A stretch of 8,674 nt of DNA from Candidatus Poribacteria bacterium. GTDB taxonomy: Bacteria; Poribacteria; WGA-4E; WGA-3G. How positions within the stretch are numbered: position 1 is the first letter of the stretch; the number at the start of each line of letters is the position of its first letter. The notes beneath the pieces were generated by a model that made no database searches, had not been told where the DNA came from, and saw nothing but the letters and a program-made list of their open reading frames with translations. The stretch is from assembly GCA_009845505.1 (NCBI GenBank), contig VXZL01000123.1, positions 1 through 8,674 on the forward strand. Reading direction: 5' to 3'. The position numbers and the translations under genes were made by a program. This document shows positions 1 through 7,196 of the stretch, piece after piece.

Positions 1-69
1 AGAATGAATTGAGCCTATCACCAGACGAAATCCGGGATTGATTTCTGTGAGTTTGCGCGTCGCATTCCT

Positions 70-130
70 AATCCTGCAAATCCTGATTCTGACGACAAAA
101 TGAGTCCAAAATCCGTGTAATCCGCGATTC
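70..130. repeat. AATCC-rich imperfect direct repeat in the 3' flank
   Basis: Two copies with the same architecture lie about 40 nt apart. Copy 1 (70-89) reads AATCC-4 nt-AATCC-2 nt-ATTC, and copy 2 (110-130) reads AATCC-4 nt-AATCC-3 nt-ATTC. A related AAATCC also occurs near position 28. The stretch 1-169 has no credible gene and lies downstream of the last gene of the sulfatase block. Such AATCC/GGATT-rich strings look like the dispersed intergenic repeats of several large environmental genomes. That they are repeated genome-wide is inferred, since only the local copies are visible. No convincing hairpin plus T-run terminator was found in this flank. Confidence 0.45.
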
Positions 131-135
131 ACGCA

Positions 136-156
136 ACTTATAACTTATAACTTATA
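136..156. repeat. 7-bp tandem repeat, three copies of ACTTATA
   Basis: Three perfect head-to-tail copies of the 7-mer ACTTATA, followed by a partial AC, sit 14-34 nt beyond the stop codon of the dehydratase gene. This is an AT-rich microsatellite in a non-coding flank. No function is evident. Confidence 0.8.
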
Positions 157-169
157 ACCAACAACTATC

Positions 170-1375
170 CTACAACCTATCGACTGTATACGCCTCCAAC
201 AACGCTTCGTCCAAATCCACGCCGAAACCCGGCGCATCGTTTAGGCTGAAAAGCCCATCTTCGGGAGCAGGTCGCAAAAGACGATACAACTCATTTTCAA
301 CGCCGTCGCGGGAAGGACCAAAAGTCTCTGCCATACACGGCATCGGGAGGCACGCAGTGAGATGCAAGCCCCACGGTGTTCCGGCTTGGTGGAGCCACGT
401 CGAAATCTCCTGCGCAGCGGCTTCACGAGCGATACACAGACATTCCGTAAAACCGCCCGCCCAACTGATGTCTGGCTGAATCATATCCGCAGCCTTCCAG
501 CGCAGCAATTCACGGAACCCGTATCGCGTAAACTCATGTTCACCAGAGACGATCCATGTCGGCTGAATATCGCGAACTAATTGCGCCATACCTGCGTAGT
601 CATCCAGCGGAATTGCTTCCTCAATCCATTTGATGTCCACGTCAGAAGCCGCTTCAGCAAAACGGAGCGTATAATCCACATCCCAACGGAGATAGATGTC
701 CGTCATCAATTCTACATCCGCGCCGATGGCATCCCGTGCGGTGTGTATCATCTCCACGTTTTCCGCGAACCCGTCTTTACCTTCCGCAAGACCATTTCGG
801 AGCGGCAGCTTACAAGCAGGGAACCCGTTTTCGGCGTAATAGCTGACATCCCCGCCTGTCGCATAAGCAGGAATCTTAAGGCGCGGAGAATCTGTGATGA
901 GGCTATAGACAGGCGCGCCTACAATCTTCCCGCATAGGTCAACGAGTGCAAGTTCTACGCCGCTTAAGGCATAAATAACCACGCCACGCCTTCCGTAAAT
1001 TGAGGTGATGTGATAGAGACGGTCCCAAATCTCTTCGACATCAAGAGGATCGCGTCCGTGAACAAAATGCTGGAGATGTCTCTCAATAATCAGTGCACCC
1101 GCGAGTCCACCGCCGCCGAGTCCGTATCCCTTTAAGCCTTTATCCGTCGTTATCTCGACAATTAACGCTCCGGCTTGCGCTGCGAATGGACCCCGCCAGT
1201 CAACGTGCCCTGTTTGAGCAGCTGGTTTCTGCCACTCACCGCCTTTCGCAAACCCCAAACTCGGCATCGCGCGAGGGTTCAAATTGACGTGCCACGTGCG
1301 AATTCCAGCAACAGTGTGTCGAGTTTTCGCACGCGTTTTCCACTCAGATGCCAGATGGTATTCCTTAGATTGCAT
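170..1375 (-). CDS. L-rhamnonate dehydratase-like enolase-superfamily enzyme (mandelate racemase/muconate lactonizing group)
   Basis: Predicted cytoplasmic Mg2+-dependent sugar-acid dehydratase of 401 aa, converting an aldonate such as L-rhamnonate to its 2-keto-3-deoxy derivative. The family layout is complete: an N-terminal capping domain, then a barrel carrying metal ligands D226 (MTDIY), E252 (WIEEA) and E279 (SGEHE). H329 (WLHQAG) is the predicted general base, partnered by D302 (IQPD). The SGEH motif and the C-terminal PGFGVDLD closely match E. coli RhmD as I recall it, and the length and residue numbering almost coincide. R61 lies where the substrate-binding Arg of RhmD falls. The chosen ATG (1373-1375) has GAGGA 5 nt upstream. 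A longer in-frame start at 1453 would overlap the preceding gene and adds 26 unrelated residues. It is the third gene of the sulfatase/membrane protein block, 34 nt after its neighbour. The exact substrate is uncertain: related enzymes also act on L-mannonate or L-lyxonate. Confidence 0.82.
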   Translation of the reverse strand: MQSKEYHLASEWKTRAKTRHTVAGIRTWHVNLNPRAMPSLGFAKGGEWQKPAAQTGHVDWRGPFAAQAGALIVEITTDKGLKGYGLGGGGLAGALIIERHLQHFVHGRDPLDVEEIWDRLYHITSIYGRRGVVIYALSGVELALVDLCGKIVGAPVYSLITDSPRLKIPAYATGGDVSYYAENGFPACKLPLRNGLAEGKDGFAENVEMIHTARDAIGADVELMTDIYLRWDVDYTLRFAEAASDVDIKWIEEAIPLDDYAGMAQLVRDIQPTWIVSGEHEFTRYGFRELLRWKAADMIQPDISWAGGFTECLCIAREAAAQEISTWLHQAGTPWGLHLTACLPMPCMAETFGPSRDGVENELYRLLRPAPEDGLFSLNDAPGFGVDLDEALLEAYTVDRL

Positions 1376-1380
1376 AATGT

Positions 1381-1385
1381 TCCTC
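1381..1385 (-). promoter_or_regulatory. Ribosome binding site of the dehydratase gene
   Basis: GAGGA on the minus strand lies 5 nt before the ATG at 1373-1375. It selects this start over the longer in-frame one at 1453. It lies in the 34-nt gap after the membrane-protein gene. Confidence 0.7.
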
Positions 1386-1409
1386 GTTAACCCATAACCC
1401 AATAACAGA

Positions 1410-3434
1410 TCACGACGGCAACGCAAAATAGCCGATCCCCGTGAAAAACCCAACGATCATCCATAGACCTACCATCACGTATTCCCCAAAGATTAAACCG
1501 AAAGCGACAGGACGAATCTTCCGATAGGTTGAGGCACCGCCAAACTTGAGTGCCATGTATTTGATGAACCAGCCAACCAGAATTGACGACCAGAGATGAA
1601 ACGGTGGGTATGTTGCTCCCAGTAGATAGCCGATCGGGTGCAACGACCACCAGACGAAGTTCTGCCGCATCCAGAGCATGAAGCCTGTAAATCCCGCGCC
1701 TGCAATCATGCTGTATACCTCGTCCCACTTCGTTTCAATCGGGAATTGGATAAGGCTGCTCATCCGTTGAAAATAGTTGCGAGGTGCTACCACAAAAGTC
1801 CAGCTCTGTAGGAATAGCGCGCCTTTATCGTAAATCAACGTTAGCGATGCGTAAACAGAGACGAGGGCTGCGACAACAATTGCGATGCCTAAGATAGGGA
1901 TGAGCCGCCGCCGAGCCAATCGCACCTCGTCCGCCGCCTTAAAACTGTGGAGGAAGTTCGGCATCATGAATTCGCCCCAATCTCTTAAGAACGTCCGTTG
2001 GAAACTCAATATCGCCAAACTCTTATGTCCTAATGCATTAGAACCTAAGGTAATATCAATGTACTCTGAGGGAAAAAACGGTGCCTGCACGAGCAACAAC
2101 CCACCGTTGACAACCATCCACGTTAGCACAACAGATGTGATAAAGATAGAAAGCAGTGTAACCAAGGCGACCCATGTTGTTATGCCAGCGACAACTAAAA
2201 ATATAACGAGCGTGATAAATCCCAAGAAAAATCCGAGTAGCGCAACGCGGTATGAAACCGGTTCGTTTGAGTCGTCTATCTGTCGTCCGCCCGGTCCTGC
2301 CCGTTCCATGCCAAACGTCTTTCTGAAAATTGTCCCAATATGTTCACGTCCCATCCAAAAAACCGCAGGCACAAAGACGAGATACCCACCCATTACTTGA
2401 CGGCTGCAACTAATCCATGGACCGATGCTCAGACCGATCGCATTCATGATGATATATTGGAGTTTGAAGAAGAGATAGAAAAACCAGAGGCTGAACGACA
2501 CCTCAAGCGTTAGTAAAGAGGCAATCCCGATAACCGAAAAATAGATGACAAACCGCATCGCGGGCCACCATCCGAGCGTATGCCACGGTTTCTCCGTAAA
2601 AACTGTGTAAATATTGTAGATGAGGGGAATCTCTGGCACTTTCGGAAAGTGGGCGTGTAATCCGTTGATGAGGTGCAACACGACAGGAAGTGCCATCCCT
2701 GCCCAAAGCAGTCTGCTTTTGAAAAAAGAATTAAGAAGACTGCCACGCTCAGGTTCCGCGGCGAGTTGTATCGGAATCTGAATTAAGGGGAACGAGAATC
2801 TTTCACGTTCTACCCACTGCTTTCGGAGAATCGTTGAAAGGCAGAGCGTTGTGAAATAAAAAATAAGAACGAAAAGCCCCCAGATGAGGAGCGGTTCCAG
2901 CCAGACCATCCACGGAACACTTTCTGCGGGACCGATGCCCTCATAAAAGTCCGTTACAGCCTGCGGTTCCGTAACAACAAGCCATTCTGGGATATGCGGA
3001 TGGAGCGTTTCTGACCAGTCATTTTCCGTTGTGGCGAAGTACCGGACCGCAACCAGTGATGGCAGCAGAAACTGCAACAATCCCATTGACGGGATGCCCA
3101 CTGCAGCAATCAGCATGATCCAGATGACGGTCAGTTCAAGCGCGGAAAAAGCAAAACGTCCGCGCCGCATCAGTTTGCGCAACGGCACATTGACGAGAAA
3201 TACCAGAAGGAGGATCCCGAAGATTGAACCGACAGGGAGGTGATTCCCCGCAATCTTGGAGTTTTGTAGGTAATAATTGTTGTAAGGCGTGACTGCACAC
3301 ATCGCCGCTACTAACAACAGCCCTACAAGGATAGCAGGAAATCGAATTTTTTGGCGTGACGTGTTGTCAAAACTTGTAGGGGCGAGGTTTCCTCGCCCAC
3401 CATCTACCCTCCGCTCCGATGATTGTTGCTCCAA
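1410..3434 (-). CDS. Polytopic inner-membrane protein, DUF6785/DUF6784-like (OPT-transporter-like)
   Basis: A 674-aa integral membrane protein with about 13-14 hydrophobic segments, near residues 32-49, 69-88, 97-128, 177-203, 241-258, 292-312, 315-338, 346-360, 396-416, 419-448, 511-533, 573-590, 598-625 and 642-668. Hydrophilic loops lie at about 135-175, 259-290, 361-395 and 455-510. The C-terminal TYRKIRPVAFGLIFGEY and the segment around MPNFLHSFKAADE recall large membrane proteins of Planctomycetes, Armatimonadetes and Poribacteria annotated DUF6785/DUF6784. This was recognised from memory, not by a search. A transport role is inferred from topology and from lying between a sulfatase and a sugar-acid dehydratase. 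The start is TTG (3432-3434) with AGGAG 7 nt upstream. No ATG or GTG precedes the first membrane segment. Residues 13-19 are encoded by a perfect palindromic repeat. It begins 19 nt after the sulfatase stop. Confidence 0.65.
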   Translation of the reverse strand: MEQQSSERRVDGGRGNLAPTSFDNTSRQKIRFPAILVGLLLVAAMCAVTPYNNYYLQNSKIAGNHLPVGSIFGILLLVFLVNVPLRKLMRRGRFAFSALELTVIWIMLIAAVGIPSMGLLQFLLPSLVAVRYFATTENDWSETLHPHIPEWLVVTEPQAVTDFYEGIGPAESVPWMVWLEPLLIWGLFVLIFYFTTLCLSTILRKQWVERERFSFPLIQIPIQLAAEPERGSLLNSFFKSRLLWAGMALPVVLHLINGLHAHFPKVPEIPLIYNIYTVFTEKPWHTLGWWPAMRFVIYFSVIGIASLLTLEVSFSLWFFYLFFKLQYIIMNAIGLSIGPWISCSRQVMGGYLVFVPAVFWMGREHIGTIFRKTFGMERAGPGGRQIDDSNEPVSYRVALLGFFLGFITLVIFLVVAGITTWVALVTLLSIFITSVVLTWMVVNGGLLLVQAPFFPSEYIDITLGSNALGHKSLAILSFQRTFLRDWGEFMMPNFLHSFKAADEVRLARRRLIPILGIAIVVAALVSVYASLTLIYDKGALFLQSWTFVVAPRNYFQRMSSLIQFPIETKWDEVYSMIAGAGFTGFMLWMRQNFVWWSLHPIGYLLGATYPPFHLWSSILVGWFIKYMALKFGGASTYRKIRPVAFGLIFGEYVMVGLWMIVGFFTGIGYFALPS
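3380..3398. repeat. REP-like palindrome within the 5' end of the membrane-protein gene
   Basis: A perfect inverted repeat of 8-bp GC-rich arms around a 3-nt loop: GGGCGAGG TTT CCTCGCCC. It is flanked by GTAGG on the left and a degenerate CTACC about 5 nt beyond the right arm, as expected of a longer, decayed palindromic element. It lies inside the reading frame and encodes the GRGNLAP stretch (residues 13-19) ahead of the first membrane segment. The hairpin is strong enough to affect the mRNA near the translation start. That it is a dispersed genomic element is inferred. Confidence 0.6.
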
Positions 3435-3441
3435 AGCCTTG

Positions 3442-3446
3442 CTCCT
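3442..3446 (-). promoter_or_regulatory. Ribosome binding site for the TTG start of the membrane-protein gene
   Basis: AGGAG on the minus strand lies 7 nt before the TTG at 3432-3434, within the 19-nt gap after the sulfatase stop. It supports the rare start codon. The heptamer GGAGCAA occurs twice here, 13 nt apart, once over the SD and once over the start codon region. Confidence 0.6.
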
Positions 3447-3453
3447 ACGTGCG

Positions 3454-4911
3454 TCAGCCTTCTTCTCTTACTGAAGGACTGTAGAGACAGATTTCGGCAT
3501 CCACGACGCGACCATCAGGGAGTGTGTATTGATTCGGTGTCCCTCTACCCCACGGTTCCTTAAATTCTCGGCTTCGCACCTGATCCGCTGCTTTCTGCGC
3601 AGCGACGGCTTCCCATGAGAAGTCTGCCATGAGCTGCTCGTGCAGGGATGCCGCTAACTCCCTATGTGCTGCCTGACCGGCGAGGTTCTCGAATTCGTCC
3701 GGATCTGACTCTAAATCGAAAAGGATGGATTCATCTTCAGGAAAGGCGACATACTTATAGCGGGGCGTTCGGAGCATGCGCATCGGACCCGTCGTCTGAT
3801 TTGACCAGTACTCGGTAATAGCAGTGTCGCGCCAACCCTCACTGTTCCCGGACATAAGGTTCGTCAGATCGTCGCCGTCTAAGCCCTCAGGGATTGGGAT
3901 CCCAGCCCTTGCACACAGGGTCGGGAAAAGGTCGTTTAATTCGACAGGTGCTGTCACTCTCGCCTCATGCGATTGCGCTGAACTTCTATCCGATACAATT
4001 AAGGGCACACGTGCCGCCGCTTCATAGTAACTCGATTTCCACCACTGCCCGTGTTCTCCTGCCATCTCGCCGTGGTCGGTTGTGTAGACGATAATTGTAT
4101 TATCCAAGAAGCCGTCACGTTCTAAGAGCGCGAGTAAATCCCCGACGGTTTCATCTAAGAACTCACAACAGGCGTAGTAAGCCGCTCGCGCTTTCCGGGC
4201 TTCTTCCAGTGGAATGTCCTCTGTGTTGAAGTTATCTCGTAAGCCTTTCGCATAGCGGTGTGTCTGCTCTAAATGTCCCGGCGGGATATTGGGCATATCT
4301 ACATTGTCGGGAAAATACTTATCGAAAAGGCGTTTCGGGGCTGTCAATGGGAAATGGGGACGGCTATAACTCGCCAGTAAAAACCACGGCTGTTCCGACG
4401 GTTGCGATCTTAAATATTCAAGCGTCTCTGTGTTAATAACCCGTTCTTGCAGGAGGCTGGTGGGAATCTCCGTGATACCTGCCAATCGCGTCCGTTGTCG
4501 TGTACCAGATGATATCAGGGGGTCTGTCTGATGTCCAGCATGGCCGCGCAGGTCGCCATAAGGTCGAGATTGGAAGCCGTTGAGTTGTTCTTTTCCGCCG
4601 AAGTGCATCTTACCAACAAGTGCGGTCGCGTAGCCGTGTTCTGCGAAATGTGCTGGCATCGTGAGGTGTTCGGGGAAAAGAATTGACCCGTTATTCCATG
4701 CCGAACAGCGGTGGGCGTGTTTGCCAGTCAGCATGCACATCCGAGAGGGTGTACAAAGGGGGACTTGGCAATAAGCACTCTCAAAATAGGTGCCGGATGC
4801 TGCAAGTTGGTCCAGATTCGGGGTTTGGACAATTGTATTCCCTTCACATCCTATCGCGTGTGGACTGTGTTCATCACTCATTAAAAATAGAATATTCGGT
4901 TTTTGCGCCAT
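3454..4911 (-). CDS. Type I (formylglycine-dependent) sulfatase, arylsulfatase/choline-sulfatase-like
   Basis: Hydrolyses a sulfate ester. The track-independent ATG start gives 485 aa; numbers below count from the TTG one codon earlier. The N-terminus KPNILFLMSDEH supplies metal ligand D14, with E15 where many family members have a second Asp. The signature C-T-P-S-R at 54-58, followed by MLTGK, marks C54 as the residue converted to formylglycine. GKMHF (K102, H104), RPHFP (H187), TTDHGE (D280, H281) and K293 complete the expected metal and sulfate site. The C-terminal sulfatase domain runs through LRTPRYKYV (381-389) and LFDLESDPDEFENL. No signal peptide is present, so it should be cytoplasmic, and a formylglycine-generating enzyme must be encoded elsewhere. 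The ATG at 4909-4911 and a TTG at 4912-4914 lie 12 and 9 nt from an AGGAG; ATG is preferred, but the TTG is possible. It is the first gene of a block with the membrane protein and dehydratase. Confidence 0.93.
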   Translation of the reverse strand: MAQKPNILFLMSDEHSPHAIGCEGNTIVQTPNLDQLAASGTYFESAYCQVPLCTPSRMCMLTGKHAHRCSAWNNGSILFPEHLTMPAHFAEHGYATALVGKMHFGGKEQLNGFQSRPYGDLRGHAGHQTDPLISSGTRQRTRLAGITEIPTSLLQERVINTETLEYLRSQPSEQPWFLLASYSRPHFPLTAPKRLFDKYFPDNVDMPNIPPGHLEQTHRYAKGLRDNFNTEDIPLEEARKARAAYYACCEFLDETVGDLLALLERDGFLDNTIIVYTTDHGEMAGEHGQWWKSSYYEAAARVPLIVSDRSSAQSHEARVTAPVELNDLFPTLCARAGIPIPEGLDGDDLTNLMSGNSEGWRDTAITEYWSNQTTGPMRMLRTPRYKYVAFPEDESILFDLESDPDEFENLAGQAAHRELAASLHEQLMADFSWEAVAAQKAADQVRSREFKEPWGRGTPNQYTLPDGRVVDAEICLYSPSVREEG

Positions 4912-4923
4912 CAATCAGTAAAT

Positions 4924-4928
4924 CTCCT
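4924..4928 (-). promoter_or_regulatory. Ribosome binding site of the sulfatase gene
   Basis: AGGAG on the minus strand lies 12 nt before the ATG (4909-4911) and 9 nt before a TTG (4912-4914). The spacing slightly favours the TTG, while codon preference favours the ATG. The two options differ by one residue. Confidence 0.6.
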
Positions 4929-5014
4929 GTAACTTTATAAATGTGCCTTTGTTGTTTCACCTGACCTACGTGTGTGCTTAGAAAGTATGATTATGGAAAG
5001 CGTGTATTCAATTT

Positions 5015-5043
5015 AGTTTACACGATTTATGAAGGATATGCAA
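5015..5043 (-). promoter_or_regulatory. Candidate sigma70-type promoter for the sulfatase block
   Basis: On the minus strand TTGCAT (5043-5038) and TAAACT (5020-5015) are separated by 17 nt. They match the housekeeping consensus at 3 of 6 and 4 of 6 positions. The site lies about 100 nt upstream of the sulfatase start. The match is weak and the promoter consensus of this organism is unknown. Confidence 0.25.
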
Positions 5044-5126
5044 GTAGAATCTGAGGTGGATTAGGAGGATAAAAAATAGACGCTATCATGATTTAATTGG
5101 GTTAGGACTTACAAAAGTAGCTGCCT

Positions 5127-7196
5127 TTATTTTTTAGACGGTTTTGCCTTGCGTTTCGTGATACCCATCGCCAATGCCGGTAACACAGCCTCAGAAATAT
5201 CAAGAGAGTAGTCAAAAATCACCCACCCTGAACCCCCTAAGGAACGGGACAGATAGATCTGCTCAACAACAGCATCTGGTTTCAGAAGCGAGTTAGAAGC
5301 CGTCGCACCTATACCCGGATAGATAGCGAACCCTTTGGGCAGTAAAGCAAGTTGGTTGTTTAACAATTCCGTAAAATAGTCCGTATTTTCTGTATAGTTC
5401 ATCGGGCACACAAAGTCGATATAGCCAGCCTTTGCCCATGCAATCCAATCCTGTCCTATGGAGGTAACGCATGCTGGATAACTTCCGAAAACTGCTGCGG
5501 AAATTTTGATCTCAGGATCCACTTCACGTGCCCGTTTGTGCAATAAACGCACCAGACGTGTTATCTGTTGCGTCCGCCACGCAATGTAACGATCGCCGTG
5601 TTCCCCTGTCCTTGGTAGGACTTCCGCGGGCCATTTCTCAATTTCCTGTCGTGTTGCACGCACAAATCTTTCACGGCATGCGTCGCAGTAGCAGGCATGG
5701 CTTCCCGGATAACGGATATAATCCAAATGGATACCGTCTACATCGTAATTTGTTATAATTTCCAGGACACTCTCCAACTCCAATTGAACATTTTCTGGAT
5801 GCGATGGGCAAAGCCAGTTAAGGGGTTTGCCGGTTGCAGAGACTTGTGTCCGTCCTGCCTCCCGCAGTTTTTCAACAAATTCTTTCGGCGCGCCTTCCAA
5901 GTTCCATGTGATTTTCCATACATGGACCCCCAAGCCGTATTCACGTGCCGCTGTCACACATTGTGCGAGTTGATCCCCGTATTGCGAAAAGGTTTTGCTT
6001 TGAGGTAAGACCTGACTCGGATAATGTGCTACACCCGCCCACGCCATATTCGGAAGAATCATGTTAATCCCCGCCGCCGCTAATTCTTTGGCAGACCGGT
6101 GCCAATCTCCCGGATACGCGCCGAGTCCGGAGTGGTTCCATACGGCGCGTCCCTCTGTTTCGATGCTGGTGTGTGATAAGAAATAGGCTTTTGAAAGTAT
6201 TTCACGGCTTGCGCGGGCTGTGGTTATCGCTGCTTTGTAGTTCTTGGCTTGGTATGCAGCGCGCGTCTGCTGCATCAGATCACTTCCTGTTTTTAAAGCC
6301 TGTATCGCTTCCTGCACACCGCCTCGTTGCACAAACTGCTCCAGTTTCTCAAAAGTCTTTGTGTGTCCGATAGCAGGCATCGCCGCTATTGCCTGTTCAG
6401 CAAGCACTTGCCAAAATTCTGGCACGAGGTGTCCTAAGAGTGCTGCAAGTAATTGGGTCTTCGTTTGAATGTCGTCAGGGAGAAAAATGTGACTAAAAAA
6501 AACACCCGCCTCGTTCATAAAAAGCGCAGGTAAACCGGTCGATTTGCCGGTCGCATCGTGCCAATAACCGATGATTTTTGTCTGAGACGTTGTCGGTTCC
6601 GCTACTGTAATGTTCCACGAGGCTTGTCTGACAGCGGTGGGTATATCGAGTACTTCAGGTGCGCGCAGTTGAATAGTCGAGAATCGTCCGGGTGGGTCGT
6701 CTTTTAACCAATCCGTTTGCTGTAAACCCAGCAGAGGTGCCACTGTATTTGGGAGGTTATAGGTTACAAAGAGTTTACCCCCCTCCGCAACAAAATCTTT
6801 CAAAAGTCTTGTTGTTTGTGCGGTTACTGTAGAGTTTAAGGGGAGAATAATTAACCGCCGAAATTGCAGTGCCGCTTTAGAAAGCGACGCTTCTTCGAGC
6901 GTGTCCGCGGTGAACCCGATACTGTTGAGCATTCGGTTGAATCGCTTGCTAACAGAACGGGCGTATTGAACATCGCCTTCTGATGTTTGGGATGTAACGG
7001 ATGGCAAAACGATTGCAATCTTCACCTGCTGTGCGGACACAAAATTGTGTCCATTGACGATCCAAAGCGTCGCGCATACGAGGAGGATCTGCCGGATAAT
7101 CCCTTGACCTCTGGCGTTTACCGGAAGATGGGTGTGCGAAGTGTTGTCTGCTGTGTATGATAAATTTTTGCTGGCAAATCGAGTCAAAAAGGTCAT
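5127..7196 (-). CDS. Exported GHL10-family glycoside hydrolase (DUF187-like, DigH-type)
   Basis: A 689-aa protein. Residues 33-55 form a hydrophobic segment ending VSA before QQ, a plausible Sec signal or N-terminal anchor, preceded by an unusually long 32-residue n-region. Residues 58-260 look like a GATase1/flavodoxin-type domain (KIAIVLP, LKDFVAEGGKLFVTYNLP), and 265-345 is helical. Residues 349-680 form the GHL10 barrel: GRAVWNH, a GLGVHVWKITWN strand, and the hallmark DGIHLDYIRYP (487-497) with acidic D487 and D492. ACYCDACRERF (C502, C504, C507) is a possible metal site. Known GHL10 members include E. coli DigH, which cleaves peptide-free peptidoglycan strands. Its ATG overlaps the stop of the amidase gene by 4 nt (ATGA), which fixes the start and implies coupled translation. 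A cell-wall glycan substrate is inferred from this pairing; another secreted polysaccharide cannot be excluded. The C-terminus is Lys-rich. Confidence 0.85.
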   Translation of the reverse strand: MTFLTRFASKNLSYTADNTSHTHLPVNARGQGIIRQILLVCATLWIVNGHNFVSAQQVKIAIVLPSVTSQTSEGDVQYARSVSKRFNRMLNSIGFTADTLEEASLSKAALQFRRLIILPLNSTVTAQTTRLLKDFVAEGGKLFVTYNLPNTVAPLLGLQQTDWLKDDPPGRFSTIQLRAPEVLDIPTAVRQASWNITVAEPTTSQTKIIGYWHDATGKSTGLPALFMNEAGVFFSHIFLPDDIQTKTQLLAALLGHLVPEFWQVLAEQAIAAMPAIGHTKTFEKLEQFVQRGGVQEAIQALKTGSDLMQQTRAAYQAKNYKAAITTARASREILSKAYFLSHTSIETEGRAVWNHSGLGAYPGDWHRSAKELAAAGINMILPNMAWAGVAHYPSQVLPQSKTFSQYGDQLAQCVTAAREYGLGVHVWKITWNLEGAPKEFVEKLREAGRTQVSATGKPLNWLCPSHPENVQLELESVLEIITNYDVDGIHLDYIRYPGSHACYCDACRERFVRATRQEIEKWPAEVLPRTGEHGDRYIAWRTQQITRLVRLLHKRAREVDPEIKISAAVFGSYPACVTSIGQDWIAWAKAGYIDFVCPMNYTENTDYFTELLNNQLALLPKGFAIYPGIGATASNSLLKPDAVVEQIYLSRSLGGSGWVIFDYSLDISEAVLPALAMGITKRKAKPSKK
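7193..7196 (-). promoter_or_regulatory. ATGA stop/start overlap (translational coupling)
   Basis: The amidase stop TGA (7195-7193) and the GHL10 start ATG (7196-7194) share two bases within ATGA. Only a purine-rich GAGAAAGAG precedes the start, so reinitiation by ribosomes finishing the amidase is likely. Confidence 0.75.

Larger units (their letters stand above)
4912..5126. other. Intergenic region upstream of the sulfatase block
   Basis: 215 nt without a credible gene separate the GHL10 gene from the sulfatase block. It is more AT-rich than its neighbours and must hold the end of the first transcript and probably the promoter of the second. Visible elements are an AGGAG ahead of the sulfatase, a weak promoter candidate (5015-5043), an 8-nt palindrome ATCATGAT (5085-5092), and a very weak minus-strand hairpin followed by five T (5071-5086). 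An AGGAGG on the plus strand (5063-5068) has no open frame after it. Confidence 0.7.

Noticed and set aside
581..937. Plus-strand open frame of 118 codons
   Set aside because: It is antisense to the dehydratase barrel, whose catalytic residues are intact. It shows no family features.
1376..1453. 26-residue N-terminal extension of the dehydratase
   Set aside because: It overlaps the end of the membrane-protein gene, while the ATG at 1375 has a well-placed GAGGA and gives the family length.
1885..2400. Plus-strand open frame of 171 codons
   Set aside because: It lies wholly antisense to the membrane-protein gene, has no recognisable domain or export signal, and reads as a shadow of hydrophobic codons.
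5071..5087. Possible Rho-independent terminator of the GHL10 gene (minus strand)
   Set aside because: The stem is only 4 bp (ATAG/CTAT) with a 3-nt loop before five T; too weak to call.
5063..5090. Plus-strand AGGAGG followed by an ATG
   Set aside because: The ATG is about 19 nt away and meets a stop after two codons.
5085..5092. ATCATGAT palindrome as an operator
   Set aside because: An 8-nt AT-rich palindrome is expected by chance, and no second copy lies near the promoter candidate.
7072..7086. Lipobox candidate in the GHL10 signal segment (LLVC)
   Set aside because: Val at the -1 position and the location of the Cys inside the hydrophobic core do not fit lipoprotein processing.
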